The notes under the pieces: model-generated | Seen by the model: only the letters and a program-made list of their open reading frames with translations | Databases searched by the model: none | What the model was told of the DNA's origin: nothing | In this document: positions 30,424-38,831 of the stretch, one piece after another | Numbering within the stretch: position 1 is the stretch's first letter | How the letters are laid out: the number at the start of each line of letters is the position of its first letter | From: Pseudomonas salomonii | GTDB taxonomy: Bacteria > Pseudomonadota > Gammaproteobacteria > Pseudomonadales > Pseudomonadaceae | NCBI RefSeq assembly: GCF_900107155.1 | Contig: NZ_FNOX01000002.1 | Coordinates: 1-64,000 of the forward strand | Direction: 5' to 3' | Length of the DNA stretch: 64,000 nucleotides | Translations under genes and position numbers: made by a program

Positions 30424-31374
30424 ATGAGTATGAGTCATGATGCTCTTGATCAAACGGTGCGCCGACTGCCACCGCTCTACGCATTGCGTGCCTTCGAGCT
30501 GGCCGCTCGCTTCAGCTCTTTCACTCAGGCGGCCGACAACCTTTTCATCACCCAAAGTGCCGTGAGCCGGCATGTCAAGGCCCTGGAGGAGCATTTTGGC
30601 TGCGCGTTATTCGAGCGCAAAGGACCAAAAATAACCCTCACTCAGGCGGGTCGTTTGTTGGCTCAAGAACTGAGAATCGGCTTTCGTCTGATCGAACACG
30701 CCTGCACCACAATCACCCGTAAGGAAAAATCCTTGAGGGTCAAGGCGCCTTCCACCTTGACAATGCGCTGGTTGCTGCATGTGCTTGACGAGTTCAATAC
30801 GGTGGACGTTACAGAGCAGGCGCAATTGTCCAGTGAGTGGATGGATGTTGACTACGTCAACTTCGATGTAGAGCCGTTCGATTGTGCGGTACTGTTGGGC
30901 AATGGCTGTTTCTCCAACGAGCTTGGATTTATAAAGCTTTTTGACGAGTGGCTGATACCGGTCTGCTCGCCGGCTTTGCTGGAGCAGCGCAATTTAAGCG
31001 GTGAAGACGTGTTTGCCGCCGAGTTGATCCATCCGTCCCGGGACCGTCGTGATTGGCATCGCTGGCTGGAGCGCGTGGGCTTGACGTCCAAGGTTTCCTG
31101 GCATACCGGCAAGATTTTCGACACCTTGGAATTGGGTATCTCCGCAGCTATTCAGGGGCGCGGAGTGTCTATCGGTGACTTGGCGCTGGTAGGTGACGAA
31201 CTGGCCAAAGGGTCTCTGGTATTACCCTATAACAAGGCTGTCAGTACGGGCGACAGCTATTACCTAGTCTGGCCCGCACGCAGTAATGGCAACCCTGCAT
31301 TAGAGAACTTCAAACGTTATTTACTTGACACTTTGCCTGTTATTGACGAACGAGGGTTGGAGTTCCTAAGTTGA
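30424..31374 (+). CDS. LysR-family regulator (GcvA/AmpR-like)
   Basis: The 316-residue protein has an N-terminal winged helix (LPPLYALRAFELAARFSSFTQAAD, then QSAVSRHVKALE) and a substrate-binding domain, the standard LysR layout and close to the GcvA subgroup. It is transcribed divergently from the hydroxylase-LysE pair across a 189-base AT-rich gap, the usual arrangement for a LysR protein controlling its neighbour. The amino-acid hydroxylase product or substrate is the likely inducer, by analogy with ArgP/LysG-LysE systems (inference). An alternative start lies six bases downstream. Confidence 0.92.
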   Translation: MSMSHDALDQTVRRLPPLYALRAFELAARFSSFTQAADNLFITQSAVSRHVKALEEHFGCALFERKGPKITLTQAGRLLAQELRIGFRLIEHACTTITRKEKSLRVKAPSTLTMRWLLHVLDEFNTVDVTEQAQLSSEWMDVDYVNFDVEPFDCAVLLGNGCFSNELGFIKLFDEWLIPVCSPALLEQRNLSGEDVFAAELIHPSRDRRDWHRWLERVGLTSKVSWHTGKIFDTLELGISAAIQGRGVSIGDLALVGDELAKGSLVLPYNKAVSTGDSYYLVWPARSNGNPALENFKRYLLDTLPVIDERGLEFLS

Positions 31375-31428
31375 GCGCAGCGCAAACAGTATCGTCCCAA
31401 CTCAGCCATGGGCGCTCAGCATTCGTTG

Positions 31429-31590
31429 TCAGACTGCTTCAGGGTTAAACGCGTGAGGTTTGTCGCTGGCCTCGCCCTCAACCAACGCCGCAACGATCGC
31501 GTCTACCTCGCCGCCCGCTGCTGCTCGCAACGAATCAAGTCGTGAATAAACGCTGACGATACCGAGGATGTTTATGAGCTCAGGGTACCT
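31429..31590 (-). pseudogene. Possible 3' remnant of an unidentified gene
   Basis: An open frame of 53 codons plus a stop has no start codon and is closed upstream by TAA at 31591-31593. The peptide looks protein-like (it includes LINILGIVSVYSRLDSLR and ends SDKPHAFNPEAV) but was not recognised. Its position beside a tRNA-3'-end-like fragment is where remnants of integrated elements are often found. It may be chance. Confidence 0.3.
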
Positions 31591-31651
31591 TTAGAGGTAG
31601 AGATAATATCTGCCCGAGAAATATCCTTAATTTTCAATAAGAAAATCCATC

Positions 31652-31674
31652 GTTCGATTCCGGGTTCGGCACCA
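31652..31674 (+). other. tRNA 3'-end-like fragment (possible attachment-site remnant)
   Basis: The sequence contains a T-loop-like TTCGATT followed by CCGGGTTCGGCACCA, so it resembles the last 23 bases of a tRNA including CCA. It is one base short for a correct T-stem plus acceptor strand, and no cloverleaf can be built from the bases upstream. A hairpin terminator follows 12 bases later, as it would after a real tRNA gene. It marks the change from the AT-richer accessory block to ordinary chromosome, consistent with an old integration site. Confidence 0.5.
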
Positions 31675-31685
31675 TAAATATCAAC

Positions 31686-31718
31686 GGCTTGCATGATTTT
31701 TCATGCGAGCCCTTTTTG
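31686..31718 (+). terminator. Intrinsic terminator after the tRNA-like fragment
   Basis: GGCTTGCATG (31686-31695) pairs with CATGCGAGCC (31702-31711) with one G-T wobble and a six-base loop, followed by CTTTTTG. Confidence 0.75.
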
Positions 31719-31894
31719 TTCGATTTTTGTAACAGATTGTTTGCGGCAGGCGCAGAAACCTATAAAGTTAACCTTTCGGTCAGCTTTGCACTGTCAGCTC
31801 CAGCCTTTTGCTTCCAGCGAAAGCGCTCCTGCAAGGATCGATTCCCCAGTACATAACTAAAAGGGCGGACCCATAACCGCCCAGAGGATGATCC

Positions 31895-34726
31895 ATGTCC
31901 AACCGTGATATCTCCCGGCGCTCGTTCCTTCAGGGCGGGCTGGTGGCGGGTGTGAGCGTGACGCTTACACCGCTCAGCACCCAGGCGCTGGCGGCCTTGA
32001 TGGAAAACAGCGTGACCGTGCCGTCCGAGCAATGGCTCGGCAACAACGGCAAGGCACGCTCGCGTAACGACGCCTTGTCCAAGGTCTGCGGGAGCAAGGT
32101 GTTTGCCCGCGACATCCGCGCCAAGGACATGCCGGGCTGGCCGCAGCAGCAGGGCCACGCCATGTTGCTGAAGACAACCAAGGCCGATCGCATCTACGCC
32201 GGCTACGACCTGTCGTGGCTCGGCGCCGAGTTGCAACCTGACCGCATTGTCACCGCCGCCGACCTGGACAAAGACGGCATCGTCTTCCCGGAAGAGCACG
32301 CGCCAGATCCGCTGCTGCCGGAAGGCAAGGTGCCGATGTTCATCGGTCACCCTGTGGCGATCCTGATCTGGAACGACTTCGAGCGTTTCCGTCAGGCCAA
32401 GGCCAAACTCAAATTCAATGATAAAGCCATCCGTTACGGCGCCCAGGTGCCGTACTACGAACGTGATCCGTACGGCAGCTTCCGCTACGTGCGCGTCGGC
32501 GGTGCGACCTCGGCGGACGAAGATGAATTCGCCAGCCTCAAGGATTCGATCCTGTTCCCGATGCTGAAAAACCGTCGCCCGGTGTGGAATTCCCAGCCGG
32601 ACCTGCACGGCAACCTGACCGAGCGCGGGCTGTTTTACGCCGACCGGATGCAGCAGCAAATCGACGCGCCGCCAGACAACTGGCTGGTGTTCGACGAGCG
32701 CTACAAAACCCCGTCGATTGAACCGGCGGCGATGGAGCCGGACAACGGTAACGGCTGGTACGATCCGGCCACCAAGACGTTGCACTTTGTGGTCGCGACC
32801 CAGTGCCCGCTGGAAGCCGCCACCGAAACCGCGAAGATGATCGCGCCATCGCGCTTCGGCCTGGCGAATCTGAACATGCACCCGGGTTACACCGTCGGTT
32901 ACGGTTCCAAGGACCACAACATATTTGTCTACTACGCAGCCCTGGCCGCGTTGTACGGTGCCGGTGTGCCGGTGCGCCTGGCCAACGACCGCTATGAGCA
33001 GTTCCAGAGCGGCATCAAGCGTCATCCGTTCGACATCCGCTACCAATTGGCGGTGGATAAACACGATCACAGTTTCCAGATTTTTCGCGCCGAGATGAAC
33101 GTCGACGGCGGCGGGCGGATCAACTACAGCCCTTCGGTGGCAGCGGTTGGCGCCACGGCAGCGCAGTCGATCTACTACATGCCGCAGAACGATTTGCAGG
33201 TCACGGCCTACCATTCCCGCGCGGTTGAGGCGGGTTCGATGCGCGGTTACGGCACCCTGCAAAGCATGGCCTCGACCGAGATGATGGTCGACGAAATCGC
33301 CGGACGTCTGGGCATCGACGCCATCGACCTGCGCAAGAAAAACGCCTTGCTGTCGGGCATGAAAAACACCCAGGGCGCGGTGCCGGCGGGGGCGTTGCGC
33401 TTACACGAGATTCTCGACAAAGCGGCTGCCCACGACGTCTGGAAAAACCGCGACCAGATCAAAAAGACCCGCGAGGCCGCTGACCCGGATAACTGGTATG
33501 GCGTGGGTTTTGCCATCTGCCAAAAAGACTTCGGCACCGGTTCCGAGGCACCCATGGCCAGCATCGAATTCACCGCCGAAGGCCACGTGACGTTGCGCCA
33601 TATCGGCATTGAAATCGGCACCGGCATGTCCACCTCGCAGGCCCTGGTGGTGGCGGATTTCATCGGCATCCCGGCCACGCAAGTGAAGACCGGCGAAACC
33701 GAATGGCAAGAGTTGCAACTGATCACGGGCGGCAACCCTTACATCATGAGCCAGGCCGAGCAGGATGGTTTTCTGCGTAACCCGCGTTGGGTCGGCAAAC
33801 TGGCGTCGGCCTCGTCGGCGACCAACTCGGCGTATTACTTCAGCCACGCCACCCGTGAAGCCTCCCGGGTGCTGTTCAACCACGGCCTGTGGCCGGCGGC
33901 GTTGCAGATCTGGGGCCAGGGCCCTTACGGCGGCCAGGCCAACCCGTACGTGGTGCGCCGCGAAGACGCGCATTGGGTCGACGGCAAACTCACCGCCAAT
34001 GGCATGCAGCCGCTGAGCTTTGAGCAATTGGCCAAACACGCCCACGAAAAAGGCCTGGTGACCGGCGCCACCGTGCACGGCTTCAACCGCTGGAGCTGGG
34101 CCGAGGCCGATTACAGCATCGATGGCGTGCGTGAACGCCTGCCGCTCGACGGTCTGGCGGTGAAGTACGGCGACGGTGCGCCAAACGCGAAGAAAGCCCA
34201 GATGACCAGCAACGGCTTCCACCTGCTGGATCGCCAGAACGTCCACTACCCGGACACTCAGTTGAACAACGCGGCGGTGACTTACTACAGCCCGGTCGCG
34301 ACGCTGGTGGAATTGAAAGTGAACAAGGGCTCCGCTGAAGTGCAAGTGCTCAACCATCACTCGTGGGTCGAGTGCGGTCGGGTGCTGGTGGAGGAACTGG
34401 TCAAGGGGCAGCTCGAAGGCGGGATCGCCATGGGCATTGGCCACGCGTTGATGGAAGAGATGCCGCTGTACGAAGGCGGGCCGGGGGAGGGTGACTGGAA
34501 TTTCAACCGTTACCGTCTACCGATGGCTCGACACGTTGCGGTGTGGAACCAAACGGCCGAAATCCTGCCGCCGCTGTCGCCGAGCGACCCGTCCAAGGGC
34601 ATCGCCGAAGTGGTGATGATCCCGATCGTCGGCGCCATCGGTAACGCCGTGGCCCACGCCATCGGCAAACGTATCCGCGACCTGCCAATCACTTCTGCGC
34701 GCATCAAGGAGGCCCTCAATGGCTAA
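31895..34726 (+). CDS. Molybdenum hydroxylase large subunit (aldehyde oxidase / isoquinoline 1-oxidoreductase type), Tat-exported
   Basis: The 943-residue molybdopterin-binding subunit belongs to the xanthine dehydrogenase family. A twin-arginine signal (SRRSFLQGGLVAG) at residues 8-20 sends it, folded with cofactor, to the periplasm. The active-site glutamate region near the C-terminus reads KGIAEVVMIPIVGAIGNA. It overlaps the iron-sulfur subunit gene by eight bases, and a c-type cytochrome gene follows, so electrons from oxidising an aldehyde or N-heterocycle probably pass through [2Fe-2S] centres to the cytochrome. Three-part complexes of this type act as periplasmic aldehyde dehydrogenases in several Proteobacteria; the substrate is unknown here. 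Confidence 0.9.
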   Translation: MSNRDISRRSFLQGGLVAGVSVTLTPLSTQALAALMENSVTVPSEQWLGNNGKARSRNDALSKVCGSKVFARDIRAKDMPGWPQQQGHAMLLKTTKADRIYAGYDLSWLGAELQPDRIVTAADLDKDGIVFPEEHAPDPLLPEGKVPMFIGHPVAILIWNDFERFRQAKAKLKFNDKAIRYGAQVPYYERDPYGSFRYVRVGGATSADEDEFASLKDSILFPMLKNRRPVWNSQPDLHGNLTERGLFYADRMQQQIDAPPDNWLVFDERYKTPSIEPAAMEPDNGNGWYDPATKTLHFVVATQCPLEAATETAKMIAPSRFGLANLNMHPGYTVGYGSKDHNIFVYYAALAALYGAGVPVRLANDRYEQFQSGIKRHPFDIRYQLAVDKHDHSFQIFRAEMNVDGGGRINYSPSVAAVGATAAQSIYYMPQNDLQVTAYHSRAVEAGSMRGYGTLQSMASTEMMVDEIAGRLGIDAIDLRKKNALLSGMKNTQGAVPAGALRLHEILDKAAAHDVWKNRDQIKKTREAADPDNWYGVGFAICQKDFGTGSEAPMASIEFTAEGHVTLRHIGIEIGTGMSTSQALVVADFIGIPATQVKTGETEWQELQLITGGNPYIMSQAEQDGFLRNPRWVGKLASASSATNSAYYFSHATREASRVLFNHGLWPAALQIWGQGPYGGQANPYVVRREDAHWVDGKLTANGMQPLSFEQLAKHAHEKGLVTGATVHGFNRWSWAEADYSIDGVRERLPLDGLAVKYGDGAPNAKKAQMTSNGFHLLDRQNVHYPDTQLNNAAVTYYSPVATLVELKVNKGSAEVQVLNHHSWVECGRVLVEELVKGQLEGGIAMGIGHALMEEMPLYEGGPGEGDWNFNRYRLPMARHVAVWNQTAEILPPLSPSDPSKGIAEVVMIPIVGAIGNAVAHAIGKRIRDLPITSARIKEALNG

Positions 34727-35258
34727 CCGTCCGTTTCAACTGACCCTCAACGGTCAATCCGTCGGCCCGGTGGACATCCCTGATGACCTGCCGATGATTG
34801 ACTACCTGCACGAATACAAAAACCTCACCGGCTCGCGGCTCGGCTGCGGCCAGGGCATTTGCCACGCCTGCGTGGTAATCGTCGACAACCCGGACGGCAC
34901 CAGCGAAGAAGTGCGCACCTGCATCACGGGGGCACACTATTTCGAAGGCAAAAAAGTCCGCACCATCGAAGGCCACGCAACCCGCGACGAGCAGGGCAAC
35001 GTCACTGAGCTGAACCCGACCCAGCAGCGCTTCGTCGATGAATTCGCCTTCCAGTGCAGCTACTGCGCACCGGGTTTCGTCAATGCCGCAACCGTGCTGG
35101 TGGAGAAGCTGCAGCGTCAGCCGATCGTCAAAAGCCAGCTGGAAAAAGTCATTGAGGACAGCCTCGGTCACCACATCTGCCGCTGCACCGGCTACGTGCG
35201 TTACTACAACGCGACCCGCAACGTGCTGACCGATCTCGGTCTGGTCAAGGAGGGTTAA
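34719..35258 (+). CDS. [2Fe-2S] subunit of the molybdenum hydroxylase
   Basis: The 179-residue protein has the two-domain fold of XdhA/IorA-type subunits. A plant-type [2Fe-2S] site (GCGQGICHAC, then the cysteine in VRTC) is followed by a helical domain binding the second cluster (CSYCAPGF and CRCTGY). No signal peptide is seen, so it presumably rides out with the Tat-tagged large subunit. The start overlaps the end of the large-subunit gene (ATG at 34719, stop of the former at 34724-34726), implying translational coupling. Confidence 0.93.
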   Translation: MANRPFQLTLNGQSVGPVDIPDDLPMIDYLHEYKNLTGSRLGCGQGICHACVVIVDNPDGTSEEVRTCITGAHYFEGKKVRTIEGHATRDEQGNVTELNPTQQRFVDEFAFQCSYCAPGFVNAATVLVEKLQRQPIVKSQLEKVIEDSLGHHICRCTGYVRYYNATRNVLTDLGLVKEG

Positions 35259-35260
35259 GC

Positions 35261-36496
35261 ATGAAGCAACTACTTTCCCGTCTTGCGCTGGCGGTTGGCC
35301 TGGCTACGCCGGTGTTGCTGGCGCACGCGGACGATCAGGTGAAGCGCGGCGAATACCTTGCCCGCGCCGCTGACTGCATGGCCTGCCACACCGCACCGGG
35401 TGGCGCGCCGTTTGCGGGCGGTCTGCCGATCGTTTCGCCGTTCGGCACGATCTATGGCACCAATATCACCCCGAGCAAAGAGCACGGCATTGGCCTGTAC
35501 ACCGATGACGAATTCTTCGCTGCGCTCACCGAAGGCAAACGCCGGGATGGCGCGAATCTGTATCCGGCGATGCCGTACACCTCGTATCACCTGATGCCCC
35601 GTGCTGATTCGGACGCAATCCATGCGTACCTGAAAACCATTGAGCCCATCGAGCGTGCGGCGCCGGTTACCCGCCTGAGCTTTCCGTTCAACGTGCGTCT
35701 GGGCCTGATGGGCTGGAACATGCTCTACGGCAAGGACGTGAAACTTGCGCCGACCGAAGGCAAAAGCGCAGCGTTCCAGCGTGGCCAATACATGGTCGAA
35801 GTGCTCGGCCACTGCGGCGAATGCCATACACCACGGGGCTTGCCCGGCGCGATGCAGCAGGATAAACGCCTGACCGGCGGCGTGCTCAACGGCTACCTGG
35901 CACCCAGCCTGTTGGCCACTGACCTGGCCGCTCGCGGCTGGAATCATCAGGACCTGAGCACGTTCCTCAAGCACGGCATGAGTGCCCAGGGCACGATGTT
36001 CAACGAGATGTTCCCGGTGTTCCACAACAGCACTCAGGGCCTGAACGATCCGGACCTGGCCGCCATGGCGACCTTCCTGCTGGGCGATCAACCGCCGCAG
36101 GCCAAGGTGCTGAGCGAGACGTCGCTGGACGCCCTGAGCCCAAGCGCCCAACGCGGCCGCCAGGATTACCTGAATGTGTGCGCCGGTTGCCACGCGCCGA
36201 ACGGCGAGGGCAAGCCGCACATCGCGGTGGCCATGCGTGGCAACACCACGTTGCGCCTGGAAGATCCGCGCAACCTGCTGCGGGTGATCGAGGGCGGCAT
36301 CGGCGAGCAGCAATTCACCGGGTTCGAGCGCATGCAACCGATGCCGGGCTTTGCCGACAAGCTCAATCACCAACAGCTGACCGACCTGCTCAACTACCTG
36401 CGCCAGGGTTGGGGCGGCCAGTCGGGTGAGCTGGCGGTCAGCGACGTGCAGAAGCTGCAGGCGGATGCACCGCCAACCGAGCACACGGCGCACTGA
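35261..36496 (+). CDS. Triheme c-type cytochrome, electron acceptor of the molybdenum hydroxylase
   Basis: The 411-residue protein has a Sec signal peptide (cleavage probably near LLAHA-DD) and three CxxCH haem sites: CMACH, CGECH and CAGCH. This is the layout of the cytochrome subunits of periplasmic alcohol/aldehyde dehydrogenases. It begins two bases after the iron-sulfur subunit gene and closes the three-gene operon. It likely delivers electrons to the respiratory chain. Confidence 0.93.
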   Translation: MKQLLSRLALAVGLATPVLLAHADDQVKRGEYLARAADCMACHTAPGGAPFAGGLPIVSPFGTIYGTNITPSKEHGIGLYTDDEFFAALTEGKRRDGANLYPAMPYTSYHLMPRADSDAIHAYLKTIEPIERAAPVTRLSFPFNVRLGLMGWNMLYGKDVKLAPTEGKSAAFQRGQYMVEVLGHCGECHTPRGLPGAMQQDKRLTGGVLNGYLAPSLLATDLAARGWNHQDLSTFLKHGMSAQGTMFNEMFPVFHNSTQGLNDPDLAAMATFLLGDQPPQAKVLSETSLDALSPSAQRGRQDYLNVCAGCHAPNGEGKPHIAVAMRGNTTLRLEDPRNLLRVIEGGIGEQQFTGFERMQPMPGFADKLNHQQLTDLLNYLRQGWGGQSGELAVSDVQKLQADAPPTEHTAH

Positions 36497-36561
36497 CATC
36501 CAGCATCTGCTGCAGGATCCCGACGGGAACCAGGGGAATCTCTTTTCAGAACTTGAACAGC

Positions 36562-36843
36562 TCAGACAAATGGCTGCCCGCTGAAACCTCGTGGCAGGCG
36601 TTGCAGCCCAGGCAAATCGGTGAGGCGTTGCGTCCAGGCACTGCGCCAGTCAACGACAGTATGGGTTTTGGTCTTGCGCGCGGAGCGGCGGGCAGCGTTG
36701 CGCTGGGTGCGGCGCGCTTCTTTGTAGGCGTCGGTATTGCGGCAGGTGCGGCATTTGACCCGGTTCAGCTCGGTGCTGGACGTGAGGTTGGTGCCGTGAT
36801 GGCCGCAAGCCAGATGCCCGGCGACCTTGAAGTGAGTGACCAT
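36562..36843 (-). CDS. Small conserved protein with cysteine pairs (possible zinc-binding)
   Basis: This 93-residue protein was not recognised as a named family. Its start is supported by AAGGAG eight bases before the ATG at 36843. It contains ACGHHG and KCRTC, an arrangement of cysteines and histidines that could bind zinc, followed by a strongly basic stretch (EARRTQRNAARRSARKTK) that could contact nucleic acid. It is encoded opposite to and just after the cytochrome gene and stands alone. Confidence 0.65.
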   Translation of the reverse strand: MVTHFKVAGHLACGHHGTNLTSSTELNRVKCRTCRNTDAYKEARRTQRNAARRSARKTKTHTVVDWRSAWTQRLTDLPGLQRLPRGFSGQPFV

Positions 36844-37027
36844 GTAAGCGTCTCCTTCTTATGGGGGTACGCGCGGCCATTCAGCAGCGGCGGCGCGTGG
36901 GCAGGGCGGGGGCAAACAACCCCGAGCCCTCAGGGTTGTGACCCCGTCGGCGGCGCGGCGTTCGGTTTTATTCCAGGGGCGGTTCACGCTACCCTGTGGC
37001 GCCAACAATCATAAAAAGGAGTGAGTG

Positions 37028-37486
37028 ATGAGCGTCGAAACCTTGCCGCTGGAAGGCAGTTGCCGTTGTAACCGGGTGCGTTTCAGCGTGAGTTTGCCGC
37101 CGGTAATCACTATGGCGTGCCATTGCAGCGGCTGCCAGAAAATGACCGCCAGCGCGTTTTCCCTTAGCGCGTTGATTCCGGCCGCGGGTTTCACCGTGAT
37201 CCAGGGTTGCCCGGTGATCGGCGGCTTGCACGGCGTGGACCGCCATTATTGCTGCCCGCACTGCATGAGCTGGCTGTTTACGCGCCCCCATGGCATCGAT
37301 GAGTTCGTCAATGTGCGCGCCACCTTGCTGGATAATGCCCGCGACTACGTGCCGTTCATGGAAACCTGGACCAGTGAAAAACTGCCGTGGGCTGCGACGT
37401 CGGCGGTCGAAAGCTTTGCGCAATTGCCCGAGCCGCAGGACTTCCCGCGCCTGATGCAGGCTTACGCCGCGTTCAGTGCCGGCTGA
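37028..37486 (+). CDS. GFA (glutathione-dependent formaldehyde-activating enzyme/centromere protein V) family protein
   Basis: The 152-residue protein has the Mss4-like zinc fold of the GFA family, with GSCRCNRVRF, CHCSGCQKMTASAF and a later CCPHC. These cysteines bind two zinc ions. Despite the name, most such bacterial proteins have no proven formaldehyde role. The ATG at 37028 follows AAGGAG at ideal spacing; a GTG three bases earlier is possible. It converges with the DinB-family gene two bases downstream. Confidence 0.88.
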   Translation: MSVETLPLEGSCRCNRVRFSVSLPPVITMACHCSGCQKMTASAFSLSALIPAAGFTVIQGCPVIGGLHGVDRHYCCPHCMSWLFTRPHGIDEFVNVRATLLDNARDYVPFMETWTSEKLPWAATSAVESFAQLPEPQDFPRLMQAYAAFSAG

Positions 37487-37488
37487 GT

Positions 37489-38016
37489 TCAATCAATCAG
37501 GGCCAGCAAGTCGGTATCACCGACGTCCACGCCCGCCTGGGTCAGCAATGTGGTTGCCTGGCCCCGGTGGTGGGTCTGGTGGTTGAAAAAATGCATCAGC
37601 AGTGCAAAGAACGGCTTGTGGTTCGCCACGCCGCGCATGTTGTGGTACTGCAGACGCTGGTCCAGATCGGGTTCGCACAGGCTGTTGGCCCAGTCGATGA
37701 TCAGTTGGTCCAGCCAGGCGCGGCGGGCCGCCAGCTCGCGCAGGTTGGCGAAGGCCAGTTGCTTCAAGTCAGAAGGCGTGGCAATCGACGCTAATGGCGC
37801 CAGCCGGGCAAAGCCTGCCGGATGTTCGGCAAATCGCTTGAGCCACACCGTGTCCCCGAGTGTCAGGTGATTGAGTGTGCCGAGGATCGAGCCGAAGAAC
37901 GCCTGCCGGTCCGTGGTCAGTTCTGCGTCGCTAAGCTGGCTGGCGGCGGCATACACCTTGCGGTTCATCCACTGGTTGTAGTCAGCCATCAATAGAATGT
38001 GCTCAAGACGGTTCAC
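37489..38016 (-). CDS. DinB-family protein (putative metal-dependent hydrolase/transferase)
   Basis: The 175-residue four-helix-bundle protein has three histidines in the DinB positions (LNHL near residue 50, and two in NHQTHHRGQATTLL). The family includes bacillithiol and mycothiol transferases; the role in Pseudomonas is unknown. A GTG start at 38016 is favoured because AAGGAG lies seven bases upstream. Confidence 0.88.
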   Translation of the reverse strand: MNRLEHILLMADYNQWMNRKVYAAASQLSDAELTTDRQAFFGSILGTLNHLTLGDTVWLKRFAEHPAGFARLAPLASIATPSDLKQLAFANLRELAARRAWLDQLIIDWANSLCEPDLDQRLQYHNMRGVANHKPFFALLMHFFNHQTHHRGQATTLLTQAGVDVGDTDLLALID

Positions 38017-38138
38017 GTGGTTTCTCCTTCAACGTGGTGAGGCCATCATAAAGCGTGCCCGCCCGGCGGTCTTGGTGTTCCTGCGGCGGCAAGCTATGGT
38101 TGATAAACGCCAATACTGTGCTGCGGGAGAGTGACACC

Positions 38139-38831
38139 ATGAATACCGGCAATTTACTTGAACAGTTGCTGCGTGCCAGCCAGCAAGGCGGCGGGGCCTC
38201 GGGCGGTGGCCTGGGTGGTTTGCTGGGCGGCTTGCTGAACCGTTCCGGCAGCGGCAACGCTTCGGCAAGTGGTGGGCTGGGCGGTTTATTAGGTGGCCTG
38301 GGCGGATTGTTGGGCGGTGCGCCGGCCGGTGGCACTCCCCAAACGCGTTCCGGCGGCATGAACTATGCGGCATTGGCCTCCTTGGGGATGGCCGCGTTCC
38401 AGGCGTATCAGGCCTGGCAACGCCAGCAGGCCAGCGCACCGCAGCAAGCGATTCAGACGGTTGACCAGCTTGACGGGCAGGCAGCTGAAGCCCATAGCCA
38501 TGCGGTGTTACGTGCTTTGATTGCGGCAGCCAAAGCCGATGGCAGGATTGATGACAACGAGAAGCAAATGATCTCAACCGAAATAGGCCGTCATACCGAT
38601 GAGCCGCAGTTGAAGCAGTGGCTCAACGACGAAGTCGCCAAGCCGCTGAATGCCGCAGATTTTGCCGAATATGCCGCTGATCCAGGCTTGGCGTCCGAGA
38701 TCTACCTGGCCAGCGTGATGCTGGTCGACGATCAGCAGGATGCAGAGCGCAGCTACCTGGACGAACTGGCCGCGCAGTTGCAGATCGACGCGAACCTGCA
38801 ACTGCACCTGGAGCAACAGGCCAAAGCTTAA
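38139..38831 (+). CDS. DUF533 / TerB-like protein with a glycine-rich N-terminus
   Basis: The 230-residue protein starts at MNTGNLLEQLL. Residues 17-65 are very rich in glycine and leucine with GGLGGLLGG repeats. The C-terminal half is a helical DUF533 domain of the TerB-like fold (HAVLRALIAAAKADGRIDDNEK, then IYLASVMLV). E. coli YebE is a family member reported as an envelope-stress target; function is otherwise unknown. The stop codon overlaps that of the convergent neighbour by four bases. Confidence 0.85.
   Translation: MNTGNLLEQLLRASQQGGGASGGGLGGLLGGLLNRSGSGNASASGGLGGLLGGLGGLLGGAPAGGTPQTRSGGMNYAALASLGMAAFQAYQAWQRQQASAPQQAIQTVDQLDGQAAEAHSHAVLRALIAAAKADGRIDDNEKQMISTEIGRHTDEPQLKQWLNDEVAKPLNAADFAEYAADPGLASEIYLASVMLVDDQQDAERSYLDELAAQLQIDANLQLHLEQQAKA

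Noticed and set aside
31600-31674. Complete tRNA gene
   Set aside because: Only the 3' end looks like a tRNA; no anticodon arm, D arm or matching acceptor strand is present, and the T-stem/acceptor spacing is one base short.
31760-33262. 500-codon minus-strand frame in the molybdenum hydroxylase gene
   Set aside because: Antisense to a clear Tat-exported large subunit.
38180-38340. CRISPR-like or tandem repeat array in the glycine-rich segment
   Set aside because: The repetition is codon-level (Gly-Leu rich) inside a coding frame, with no regular repeat-spacer structure. No CRISPR array was seen anywhere in the window.
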